Origin: Akebia trifoliata
Taxonomy: Eukaryota; Streptophyta; Magnoliopsida; Ranunculales; Lardizabalaceae
DNA: 64,000 nt
Assembly (NCBI GenBank): GCA_017979445.1
Contig: CM030714.1
Location: forward strand, 43,973,220 to 44,037,219
Reading direction: 5' to 3'
The position numbers and the translations under genes are program-made. The stretch's first letter is position 1, and every line of letters begins with the position of its first letter. Shown piece after piece: positions 45,704 to 57,400 of the stretch. A model generated the notes under the pieces. It was not told the DNA's origin, made no database searches, and saw only the letters and a program-made list of their open reading frames with translations.

Positions 45704-46690
45704 TCATTGGGGATCATTATCAGCCTCATCGTATATAATCTCTTCTTCATCCATTATTTCTTCATCCTCAAAATGTCTTAACTCAAATTTGACAATTGCA
45801 TATTTTCTTATAAAATTGTAAAATATCATCCAAGCCAAAATAATGTCTCGTTGTATGAAAAATTTATAACGAAGCATTTGTTCCAAGATTGTCTATTTTG
45901 CATTTTGAACTCCAAAATTTTATTTAATAATGTTTCGGAGTGATGAATGCATATATGCATATAGTTGTACAATTCTTCTTTTGTCCTCAGTCATGACTCT
46001 CTACTAAAATCTTGCAAGTAAAATATTGTACTTCGATAAGATACGAGAAATCCATTTATCAAAGGATATCTAGAGTCAATCAAATAGTATTATCTAAAAC
46101 AAAGATTACAACTAATTAACCTATAAATTTTTCTCTAAAATATTATCATTAATATTTAAATTCTAACTTGCAAGAACACATGAAAATCCTAACTCTGACC
46201 AACAAATTGTGTCAAAAAATACACGAGAGTCATTAATTGTTCCCTCTCAACTAGTTATAATGTGTGTAAACATCATATTAAATGAGCAAGAGACCATAAT
46301 ATTTTGTGTTATGCATTTTTGTCATCGAAAATAATTTTGTTCCTTAAATTGGATATGTACATTAATATGCATCTCGTCGATCGAGCCAACACAATCCTTA
46401 ATAAATTTTTATATTTCAAATATTAATAATTATATATGAAATTATATAACTTATTGAATGAATGGATTATTGATGAATCACCTTGAAATATGGCCAATAA
46501 CATTGGTTTATTTGAATATGCATTAGGACCTCGATGAGGTTAGGCGGGAATATCAATAAGTCTAATATTTCAAGTATTTCATTAAGTAATAGATGAAAGT
46601 ACTTGTTAATACTCTCCAATAAATGTCTAGAACTATTTTTCATGACCCAGTGCCTTTCATTATATCCCACCGTATAAAGAAACATGTCAA
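45704..46690 (-). pseudogene. PIF/Harbinger-type transposase relic (segment C)
   Basis: On the minus strand, from right to left: YTVGYNERHWVMKNSSRH...INKYFHLLLNEI...YWPYFK (46,685-46,470), matching the N-terminal region. Next KDCVGSIDEMHI with the first catalytic Asp, then QNIMVSCSFNMMFT and WEGTINDSRVF with the second Asp (46,420-46,210). Last come the SLRN-type and LHNFIRK-type C-terminal pieces (45,886-45,704). The order is right for a DDE_4 transposase, but stops and gaps leave no intact frame. Confidence 0.8.
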
Positions 46691-49600
46691 TTTATTTTTG
46701 AATTGAATTTTTTTTATATCTATAATAGACCTCTCTCTTCCAACAACTCACATAAATTATAGAAAATATATTATTTCATCCTAAATATATCATTGTATGT
46801 TGATCTACCTTAAAAGATTTTGCGTAAATAATCTTCTCTAGAATAGTTAGAATTTCTTTGTGACTTGCTTATCATAAGGATTTTGTAGTTTTGTTGAATT
46901 ATAATTACGACACCTGATATCATAATATTTGATGTCTTATCGTCCTTCATGATGTTTGTGCTCTTTATTGCATGTTGGTTGGAGTAATAACATTGTCAGT
47001 GGACGTACAATCATCCGAATCCATATAGTAGTGACATATAGTCATGTTCATCTATGCAAAATGGCAATAAAGAAACATAAAAGGTAACCGAATGATGAAT
47101 TCGGGTATTCTACAACTTACCCTCAAACCACTTGATACGGAGCTCATTTGACCGCAACAACAAAATATCTCCCTAAAGTCCTTCTTTGTATTACAGAAAG
47201 GGCAAAAAGGGTAAAACTCACCATTAAGGGTAATCTTTGTGGTCCTGTCTACAAGATTTATGTATTACATAATATTATTAGGTAGTGAAAGTGTTGATTT
47301 TTTTTTTTTTTCGCATTGGTGCCACTATTCCTTGACTCTAGTGCTTCCACCAATCAATCAGTCCAACATCTCAACCTTTTGACAATAATAATTTTTTATT
47401 ATTATTAGATCTCATGCTTGATGGAGCAATAAATGTTGGGATATCATCGTCATTGACAGTAGGAGATACATCGACTGATGGGGGATCAAATGGTTGTGAC
47501 TCAGAATGTTGCCTCAAAAGAAAAAGGAAAAAGAAAAAAGATCCTCATCATCCTCATCGTCCTCAAAGTCTTCCTCAAATGGTCTAGAAGATCCTATGTT
47601 AGCCATAGTGGACCTCAAATACTCTTCAATTGCATAAATGTTACTAAAAAGTATGTCCAACTCTTTAACAAGTTGCAGTCCCGAGTGACGCCATTGTGAG
47701 TCTTTGGCATTATTCTACAAAGTTGGATATAAAATATGTATAAGTTAAAATAAAAGGCAAAATTTATATTCCCCATTCAACAATTTAATTCCAATAATTA
47801 CCTCCAACCAAGTGTCCAACCAAGCATCGTTTACCAACATTCCATTATTATTGAGAAGATGGACTATTCAAACTGAATGTGCAACCAATTTTGATGAGTT
47901 CAAATGTTCATCATTACTTTTAGGGCTCTAATGTGTTCATTCACTAACTAGAGATTTCATTCTACAATGTCTGTTGTTCTAAAATAATTTTGGTTCAAAG
48001 TACAGATTCAAGAGGTCCATTGATTAGCTCAGTATGAACGTGATCGACACTTTCATCTTTTAAAACATATTCTCTTCATGACTCAATTATTAGTGTTGAT
48101 TCCATTCCTTGAGATGTTTTTTGGTGGGATAACATCAAGGGGTTTTATCTGTTATAGGTGAAAAAATGGTCAATGGCAGTTGTTAGTCAATTCGAGAAGA
48201 CGCATGGTTGGTTGATTCAGTTTGGGGTAACAAAAAAGTTCTATAGGGGCCTAGTTGATTTGATTTTATTCAGAAATTGTTTCAAATTCCACTCAAGGGG
48301 ACTTCACTTTTTTTTTTGAAATTTTGATCTTATACTCACTTAGTTACATCTTGTATTAGACTTAGATTGAGATTTTTTTTAGGATATTGTTTTGAACTAT
48401 TCACCTAGTTACATCTTGTACTAGACTTACATCGAGATTTTTTTTAGGATTTTTTTTTCTTTTTTGGAAGATCATGGTAACCACAGGGTTGTTCACAATA
48501 GCATATCAATTGCGACTTAGTGGAATATTGGTTGTGATGCTTACCCTTGAGTTCTTCTCTGGCGGGCAAGCATTACAGGGACTTTATGTTGTAGGGTGCT
48601 TTGTCCCACTCAATTTGGTGTCTGAAATAGACTCAAATTTGGCCAAATATTGAAATACAAGCAATGGAAGAATGAGAAACAAGTTTGATCATAAATAAGA
48701 TTCTATAAGCGAAAAAACACTTATTGAACAAATAGTGAATGTCCGTTTGATATTCTCGACAATAGCAACATTTTAGGGCCTTTTTGTATTTTTCCTAGGA
48801 TTTTTTGCAACAAAACCTTCCTATTATTCTATAAATAGGGAGGTTCTGCAGAGGTTCAGAGGACTTTTTTCCCTTTTTTGTTTTTCCCTTCTAAAATGAG
48901 AGAGTGATAGTGCTTTCAAAGGGTCAAAAACTCTGTCAAATTATAATAAGAACATCAAAAGCATATTGGATCTATCTTTTGTAGGAGTTCTAAGCCTATT
49001 TTCTCTATAAGTATCTAGTCTAGTTTATTTTATAGTTCTTCATTTTACTGTAATTTAATGGATTTTAGGTCATGAAATCATTTTTCATCTCCTTTCTTTT
49101 CTTTTCTTTTCGCACAAAAACTCCATGGGAGTGATACCATCTTGCCAGTAGAGGAGGGGGGTTTTAATCCACCACCCTTGTGGTAGGAATAATGGAAGAA
49201 CTGAAATTAATTTCTCTTTCTTTTGATTCTTTCTTTCTTTCCTTTTTCTCCATTGTATGGTAGGTGATAAATTCAAAAAGAAATTTGGGAAAGAAGGATG
49301 TGACCAAATGAGGGAGAACAAAACAATGGTTGGAGAGGTGATGAATGTGAGAAAAATCAGAGATGGGTTTTGGAAAATAGGTTTGATAAGTGGTGTTAAG
49401 TGGAAGGGAAGGCACATTTTTTTTTTTTTTGGTAATCTAACAATAATGCATGTTAGTCTTTCTTGCTTTGTGTCATTAGTTGCACTATTCACCATCAAGA
49501 AATTTATACGTAAGCTTTTCATTTGCTATCTTGTTTTTCTTTATCACATAAGTTCACAGAGGGACTAAACTGATTAGTTGTCCTCCGTCAACTACTTTTC

Positions 49601-49757
49601 TGATGTATTGGTAGTAGCGTCCAGGGGAGGAAAGAGTAAATCAGTGAAGGACGATGGAGAGTCTTGGAGGAGAAGTTAGACAAATGTAGCCCTTATAGTA
49701 ATAGGTAGTGTAGACACCACAATTTGAATAGGTCTCACTCGAAAAGGTCCACAAAAA
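46691..49757. other. Gene-poor stretch with possible retroelement remains
   Basis: No gene is recognised. On the minus strand near 47,700-47,550 a reading ELDILFSNIYAIEEYLRS...EDFEDDEDDED looks like a coiled-coil and acidic tail and may be a partner ORF of the Harbinger relic. CTATAAATAGGGAGG near 48,829 is a strong TATA-type sequence of the kind seen in plant LTRs. A 47-bp block is tandemly repeated at 48,339-48,385 and 48,404-48,450. Confidence 0.45.
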
Positions 49758-49766
49758 TATTTTTTA

Positions 49767-50910
49767 AGGACAATTATCAAAAAAATACAAAAAAAAAAAA
49801 AGTATTTATCAAAACAAATCCAAATTTTAAAATATTTCAAAAAAGATACAAAACCGGTCTTTCAAAGACCGGTTTTTCTCTCTCCTCAAATTTTCTCAAC
49901 ACATTCTCTCTCCTCTAATATTTAAAAAAAAATGAAATTTTTTTTAAAACCGATCTTTCAAAGACCGGTTTTTCTCTCTCATCATTCATTTCTCTCACCA
50001 TTTCTCTCTCCTCTATTATTTAACAAAAAAAATGATTTTTTTTAAAATTTTTTCTCTCTCTTCATTCATTTCTCTCTCCTTAAAAAAAAAAACGAATTTT
50101 TTTTTAAAATTTTTTTCTCTCTCTTCATTCATTTCTCTCACCCCTTTCTCTCTCCTATTATTTAAAAAAAAAATGAATTTTTTTTAAAAAAATTTTCTCT
50201 CTTCATTCATTTCTCTCACCCCTTTCTCTCTCCTATTATTTAAAAAAAAATGAATTTTTTTAAAAAAAAATTTCTCTCTCTTCATTCATTTCTCTCACTC
50301 CTTTCTCTCTCCTATTATTTTAAAAAAAACGAAAATTTTTTAAAATAGATTTTTCTCTCTCTTCATTCATTTAAAATAGATTTTTTTTAAATAGATTTTT
50401 AAACGAAATTCGTTTTTTTTTTAAATAATAGGAGAGAGAAAGGAGTGAGAGAAATGAATGAAGAGAGAGAAAATTTTTTTTAAAAAAAAATCATTTTTTT
50501 AAATAATAGGAGAGAGAAAGGGGTGAAAGAAATGAATGAAGAGAGAGAAAAAAATTTTAAAAATAAATTCGTTTTTTTTTAAGGAGAGAGAAAAGAGTGA
50601 GAGAAATGAATGAAGAGAGAGAAAAACTTTTTTTAAAAAAATTCGTTTGTTTTTTTAAAATAATAAAAGAGAGAGAAATGGTGAGAGAAATAAATGAAGA
50701 GAGATAAAAACCGGTCTTTGAAAGACCGGTTTTAAAAAAAAAATTCATTTTTTTTTAAATATTAGAGGAGAGAGAATGTGTTAAGAAAATTTGAGTAGAG
50801 AGAAAAATCGGTCTTTGAAAGACCGGTTTTGGATCTTTTTTAAAATATTTTAAAAATTGGATTTGTTTTGATAAATACTTTTTTTTTTGTATTTTTTTGA
50901 TAATTATCCC
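49767..50910. mobile_element. 1.14-kb near-perfect foldback (MULE-type MITE)
   Basis: The termini are AGGACAATTATCAAAAAAAT and its inverted form ending TTTTTGATAATTATCCC. Both flanks have the perfect 9-bp duplication TATTTTTTA (49758-49766 and 50911-50919). The whole element is one large palindrome centred near 50,370, with arms of over 500 bp. Each arm is built of repeats of about 80 bp (TTTCTCTCTCTTCATTCATT then CTCACC...TCTCTCC). Near the outer ends are four copies of a short palindrome (AACCGGTCTTT, one base, AAAGACCGGTT) at about 49,852, 49,948, 50,708 and 50,808. There is no coding capacity. The high pairing suggests a recent insertion or arm homogenisation. Confidence 0.9.
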
Positions 50911-50919
50911 TATTTTTTA

Positions 50920-53900
50920 TTCAAAAATCGTCAAAATGCGTTACAACCGAAATTTTCGAACTTCAACGTTTTTGTTCAAATTAAGGCTCTAAGACCTCCC
51001 TAAAAGCCTATCTAAGCCCATTATCTTTCTTAAGCCCCTTCTAGACTCAATTTTCATGTCCCTAACCAATTTCTAGCTTAAATCTCCAACAATTTCTACC
51101 TTAACCAGTCCCTTAAGTCAATTTCCCTAACTAATTTCTAACCCAAGCCAAACCAATTGAACCTTAATCCCAATTCCAAAACCAATCTAGAAAAGCCCAT
51201 TCTCTTTAATACCATGTTTGGATTGGGAGAAGTAGACCGAAGAGAAGCTTATTAAGAGGAGAGAATAGAAACTTAGTGTCTTTCCATTATGTTTGGATGA
51301 ATAGAAGTGAAATTGGGATGGCTTTGGAATTTTAAAATGTCTTAAGAGAGAGATCTAGTGGTAGAGTTGGAATAATAAAATATTTTAAAAGGGCTTCTCT
51401 CCATTTCTATTCAATCTCTCCACTTTTGGTCAGAAAGAAAATTCACATTTTTTCTCCTCTTCTCCCCAATTATTTTCTCTTCTCTCCCAACTTAACAATC
51501 GAAACAAGGGAAATGGAGAGAAACTCATTAATTTTCTCTTCTCTTCTCTCCATTTTTCTCAATTCAAACACATCGAACCTCGCAAAATCTAAGCCCATGT
51601 GTCCATAACCATGCCCAAGCCTATCTCTATATCACTTAAAATCCAAATCTAATAACCCAATCGGTATCCATTGACTTAGGTCAAGGTCCAACAAAGCTCA
51701 AAAACCCATTCCCACCAAATAAACACATGTCACCACCATATTCAATTTTTCAAATCTATCCTACCAAACCTCATCATTAAAAGCTACACACCTCATTCCC
51801 CTACCAATCCCATGTCATAATCTAATTTCATGATTTTTTCCAAAAACTTTTCACAAGCCACCTCCATAGTTTATATCACACCACTCCTTATCCTTAATCA
51901 ACTCACCTCACCCACCAAAAGGTAATACATGCTTATTTTTTTGACATATGTAACCACTACATTCGTCTTCCCAAAATCAAACCCTCATCTTAATCATTCT
52001 TCTAAGTAACCAATATCTTACCGTAGCCTAACCAACACTCAACCAAAATATAGGTTTGAGATCCAATCCATATGGGTCATACCAATAGATATGGGTCTAG
52101 GAATGATCAAATCGCTCATTTCCACTTTTATCCTCTATAAACTTCAAATTCCCCCTATTTTCTATCCAAACTTAGAGACGTTCTCCCCAACCTTTAATTT
52201 TGGGACCTTTTTTACCCTAAAAGACGTCCCAAAAATCTATATAAACCCATCATCTTTCCACAAAAATCCAATACTTGAATTCTCCTTTTCAAGCCTTTCA
52301 ACTCTCTCAAATGCTATCAAACCCTCCTTAAAAAACTCTATGCTCTTATAATTTTCCAACTAAAATCCTCTTTACTCTTTTTTAATCCCTTTCTCTCTCT
52401 TCCCTATCTTAAAATCAAATCACAAAGAAAAAAAGAATTTAATTAAGGACTTGAAAGAAGAAGTAAAAGGAAAAATGAAGAAGTCAAAGCTTCAAAGTGG
52501 GTTAGATTAAAATTTATTTATTTAAAGTATTGTACCTCATCTCTCCTATTTCCTTTTTTAATTTTGGTTTAAAAGGCTTTATTATGCAATGAACACCATC
52601 TCCTATTCCCGGTAGATCGGACTTTGGTTCGAACGAAAGTGTAAAGATTGTAACCATTTTCAAAAGAATTTTTTTAAAACCTCCAACACTTTGTGCACCC
52701 ACCACTAAAATCATTTTGAAACCAAAGGTAATTGGGCCCTCCTCATTCTATGAGAATGGGCTATTAACCATCGAAGTCTATCTTTCAAAATTATGTTCTT
52801 AAGGCAAGACATGGATAAGATATCTCTTTCAACGAGGTGATCCTCATGATCTAGGCCAACATCAAATCCCTAATGTTTAAAGGTATAAAACCACCACTTT
52901 TCTTTTCTTTTCATTTTTCATGTTTTGAAAGTTATCACATAAGGTAGAGAGAGATGGGTGTTTAAAACCTTCCTTAATCTCGAATCAAAACCCTTACCTA
53001 AATCTTAGATAGACTTTGCTTTATCAAATTTCAAGTCACTATAAGGCCCAAAATTAAAATTTTCAAAACTATTATCCAAGTGGCTATTCACACCATTTTC
53101 AAAAATGAATGGTGATGACTCCAATAAGGTATAGGTCTTTCGATTCAAAAATTGCATAGCTACAGATAGCATGGGAGTGAAACTAAAAGGCAAAACGTGT
53201 TTTCTTTTTCTATATGTATTTATACTCATAATATCAATTTTTTTTTTAAAATACTAAAATAAGTTTTGGAGCGGATTGGGGTACATCCGAATCCGATTCA
53301 AAATCATATCGAATCTCATATTTCAATCCAAATCCAATCCGAAAATATGATTTTTCATGTTTTTTCAAATCGGATCGATTTGGACATCGGATATATTTCG
53401 AACCATTGTCAACTCTACTTCTGCTCTCTATCCTTGTTGTGGCGCTTTGGGATATCATTCTCCAATCCTTGCTCTCAAAATATGGGAACCTACTCTCAAA
53501 ATGTTGAAAACCCATTCTTCAAGAAGCTAGATTCACATTTTATCCATCATGTTAACTATTTTTATTTATTATCAAGTAGTTATTATTCATATATATCCAA
53601 CAAACAAGTATTGCACTGAAATATTGGTGAATATTACAATTTGTTGATTATTGAATTACTAATAGATAATTTTAACGATGATATATTGTCTTGTCTAACG
53701 AGGATGAGGAATAACATACTAATATTGGTGATACTAAACCAGTGAAAATATAATAGCTATGGACTATGATGGACCCATTATTGTATTTTTCAATACGAAA
53801 TTTAGTGAATAAAAAATGTTTAATTTCTTAAAATTGTCAAATCTAAATTGTAGAATGGATATTTTTACAACAAAGAACAATTGATGATGGAATAAATAAG

Positions 53901-54423
53901 CAAATGAAAGATAAATAAATTAATAATTAAGTATATAATTTATATAAGAGTAGTGATGGAGTAACATTGAAATGTACATTGATTTTGACATTATGATGTG
54001 GTGGTACACACATAATCATAGATGCTTTTAATTTAACTCTTATCTCGATGAAATCAGAATGTACAATCAACGTACTTTTAACGGTACTTTAGCATTATCC
54101 TTTATATAATGCTTTGGAGGTTCTCTGCACCCTCGTGATTTGGTCACGAAGGGTGGGCCAACTATTCACTGGTCAACAGATAGCACAAGTGTGCTTCACC
54201 ATGAATGTAATCCAACTACCGGGAGTACAGTAACTCTGCCCATGAATATGTAAAATCAGCTTTTTACGCTTTTGAGAAGAATTTGAGATTCAAATGTAAG
54301 GAGGGAAACTAACAGAGTCACTTTCTTTTCATTTGCTTCAGATTTCAGAAAACACAACTTCCTCTCTTCGATCCCCAAAGATAGAGAAACCAAACCGTCT
54401 CTCTCTCTCTCTCTGAATTTCTA
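50920..54423. other. Intergenic sequence upstream of CAP-H
   Basis: The + strand is unusually rich in C and poor in G from about 50,980 to 52,400, with chance frames only. A MITE lies at 51,211-51,574. Around 53,265-53,400 a GGATTGGGGTACATCCGAAT repeat has the look of a degraded transposon. No gene is seen. Confidence 0.5.
51211..51574. mobile_element. Small MITE-like element
   Basis: The imperfect terminal inverted repeats are ATGTTTGGATTGGGAGAAG on the left and CTTCTCTCC...CTCAATTCAAACACAT on the right. The TGTTTGGAT start is common among plant hAT-type MITEs. The target duplication is not clear. Confidence 0.5.
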
Positions 54424-54432
54424 AAACCCTAA
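54424..54432 (+). promoter_or_regulatory. Telo-box in the CAP-H leader
   Basis: AAACCCTAA lies 37 bases before the CAP-H start codon, after a (CT)n tract. Telo-boxes are frequent in promoters and leaders of plant genes active in dividing cells, which fits a condensin subunit. Confidence 0.5.
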
Positions 54433-54468
54433 TCTCTGAACAGTTACAGAGAGTGGTAAGAAGGAATA

Positions 54469-57400
54469 ATGGCGGAACCCCTAAGCCCTATTCCATCAAA
54501 GCAGAGAGCTCCCATGGCTTCGCGTCTCCAATCTCCAACAAGTCCTTTCTTCTTGGGCTCCAATGACGATCAGCTCGAACGGGCTCAGGCACGTGCGGCA
54601 CGTGCAGCCGCGACTCGTCGCAAATCTATCCCTGCATCTATTGTTGCTGCTCCTCCTCCCGATCCTTGTTTCAGCAAACAACAGATAATGGATCTTTATC
54701 AAAATTGCATTAAACTCTCAAGTGAAAATGTATGTAAAATCTCCTCATTTTACTCACTAAATTCCTTAATTTTTGTTGTTAAACCCTACTTGCTTGTTTT
54801 TCCTTCTTTTTTGTAATATTTTTGGGTTAATTTTTTGGTGTAGAAAATCAACCAGAAGAACACTTGGGAACTAGGTCTTATAGATCATCTTAGTGAGATT
54901 ATTAAGGTTGAAGCCGAAGATGAAGCCGAAACTAATTTCCAAAAGGTTTGTGCAAATTCATTGTTGAAACGGATTTACTTTTTGTTTCTGTTTGATCTTG
55001 TTTTATATGTCTAGGCAAGTTGCACGTTGGAAGCTGGGGTGAAAATTTACTCAGCGAGAGTCGATTCGGCACATTCGGAGGCATATAAGGTCCTTGGTGG
55101 GATTAATAGGGCAGGTCGAGAAGACGAACAAGGTGGGATCTTTGTTCACACAATAAAGCGAAATTTACAATGTTAATGAGTTATGACTATATGGTAAATT
55201 CCATTTCTTGGATTGTGAACTGATGTGGATGGCGACCTCCACAAAATGAAACTATGTTGAATTTAATTTGGTTTCTATAGTTACTTAAGTTGGTGGTCGC
55301 TCTTGATCTCCTTACATGTTATACATTGCAACAGAAACTATAGCAGAGAGTGACCACATCGACGATGCGCAAGAGAAGGGCCGTAATAAGAAAGAGTTGG
55401 AGAAGAAGGTTGATATATATATTCTCATTTGTTGAATAAGTTAAGTTAGAAGATTATTAGCTCACAAGATTCAATTTATGCAGATGTCACCATTATCTAC
55501 GTTGGAATCATCTATTGAGGCTCTTAATGTAAAAAAATTTGATGGTAATTCTACACCCACTTTTATTTTTTTGGTCTTATGAGTTGGTAATTTAGCATGG
55601 GTTTTTCTTTCGTGTATTATAGCTGCATTCACAGTGGATCCTCTGTATCATCAAACATCTGCACAGTTCGATGAAGGTGGAGCTAAGGGTTTGTTATTGA
55701 ATAATCTTGGAGTATATGGTGGCTGTCGGGTAGTTTTTGACTCAATGGAAGTACCAGGGAAGTGTATGCCTTGTGCAACTCAAAGTGATGAGTCAGACGT
55801 GATTGATCTTTCTTTTGCAAGAGGTGTGTTGCATTTACCAAAAATGGTGTTTTTTTTTCTACCATTTTTTGTCCTTCCACTCAATTCTGTGTTTCATTTA
55901 CAGAGTACATTGAGGTGATGATGATAAACATGCCCAAAAAGAACGAAATATCACCAACTCTTAGGCATATTGTCAGATTGTTTGATGAAAAAAACCAAAG
56001 GCCATTAGATACGATCTTTGATGGCCAGAAAGAAATGGAAGAAGTTGATGCAGCTGGTGATAACCAAGCTGATTTGGATGGTGATGCATTTGAGAATTGT
56101 GGGGCTTCTAGCTTTGATCATGATGATCAGTCAAGTGTGGTTGATGAGAATTCCAATTTTACAGACCCAAATTTTCCGAGTCATGGAGAGGTGATTGTTA
56201 TATGCAACATATTGAACTGGTTTCTTTATCCAAAAAACAAATGATAAAAAAAAAGAAAAGGAAAGGATTTTTTTTTTTTTTTTTTTTGGCATTATCGCTT
56301 ACATATGGGTTTCATTTACTTTTACAGGAAAATGATTCTTATGTACTCCATGAACCTGATACAGATGAAAATTTTGAGAAAGTTGTGGATTATTTGTTTT
56401 TAGGGTTGGGAGTTTCTTCAAACCAAAATGCTTGGGCAGGTCCTGATCATTGGAAGTTTCGGAAGGCTAAAGGTAGGGATTGGAAGTATGGCTTTTTATG
56501 ATATAATTTTTTGTGCTTTAATGTTGAGCCAACAAATAATATAGTTATTTGTAGGTTCAGAGGATACTCCTGTCACAGAAAACGGGTCACCAGTAACAAC
56601 TAAGAAACCAAAGAAGAGAAAGCTGGCAGAATCCGATATTGATTACACGGAATTCTTGGACAAAGAAATGCCCAACATATTTGCTCCTCCGAAAAATCCA
56701 AAATCATTATTACAACCTGCAAATAGAGTACCTTGTAATAACAGACTTCCACAAGATTGCCATTATCAACCAGAAGATCTTGTCAAGTTGTTTCTTCTGC
56801 TCAATACCATGGTAAAAATTTATTGCTGTAAAAAATAATTATTGGAAGATTTTATAGTAGAATGTAATTTTATTGTTTAGTTTCTTTCTTGTTGCATCCA
56901 ATAATGAAATTTTTTTTTTGCTTGTAGTGCCTTGGGAAGAGGGCAAGAAAACCATTAGGTAAGCTGATTTTCCTTACTTCTATCACATTTTAGGATGCTA
57001 ATCCTTGTTCATCAACCTTGGCTATGTTAGAATTTTTTTAATTCTAATTTTTGTGCTTAGCAATCCTACCATTGGTATCTCTCTTAGTGCTGCTTTTGTA
57101 CCAATCTATACAACTGTACCAACCTAGCATTTGCATTAAGAATATAATGTGTATTGATGATAAAGGGGTGAGGAATAAATTGTATTGTTGGTTACAAATA
57201 AAAAAACCTGAATGGATTCACTTATTTCAGCAGAACTTCAACAAAAGTTGAATTTATGTGTGTGTGTGTGTGAGGGGGGGGGGGTGAATGGGTTTAAAAC
57301 CTTTGTTCCTTGTGTCTGTCTATGTTATTCGCACAGTCTTCCTTGGGAGAACATTCTTCAGATTTTTTATTTTTATTCGGTTAATCTCCAATGTTACTGC

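Larger units (their letters stand above)
33813..46500 (+). repeat. Segmental duplication unit C of the NLR cluster
   Basis: Third segment. It has the same left part as A and B, the same chimeric junction as B (about 39,645), a hAT element, an LRR pseudogene and a Harbinger relic. No intact NLR is in the window. Its own additions are a solo LTR, a MULE with a MADS-box fragment and two MITEs. The right edge is where similarity to B stops (about 46,320) or a little beyond. Confidence 0.8.

Noticed and set aside
49085..49568. Frames of 83-145 codons on both strands
   Set aside because: Overlapping frames with poor composition, a poly-T run and no similarity to a known family.
49724..50748. Open frames in both strands of the foldback element
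   Set aside because: They consist of low-complexity Lys/Phe/Ser runs produced by the palindromic CT/AT repeats.
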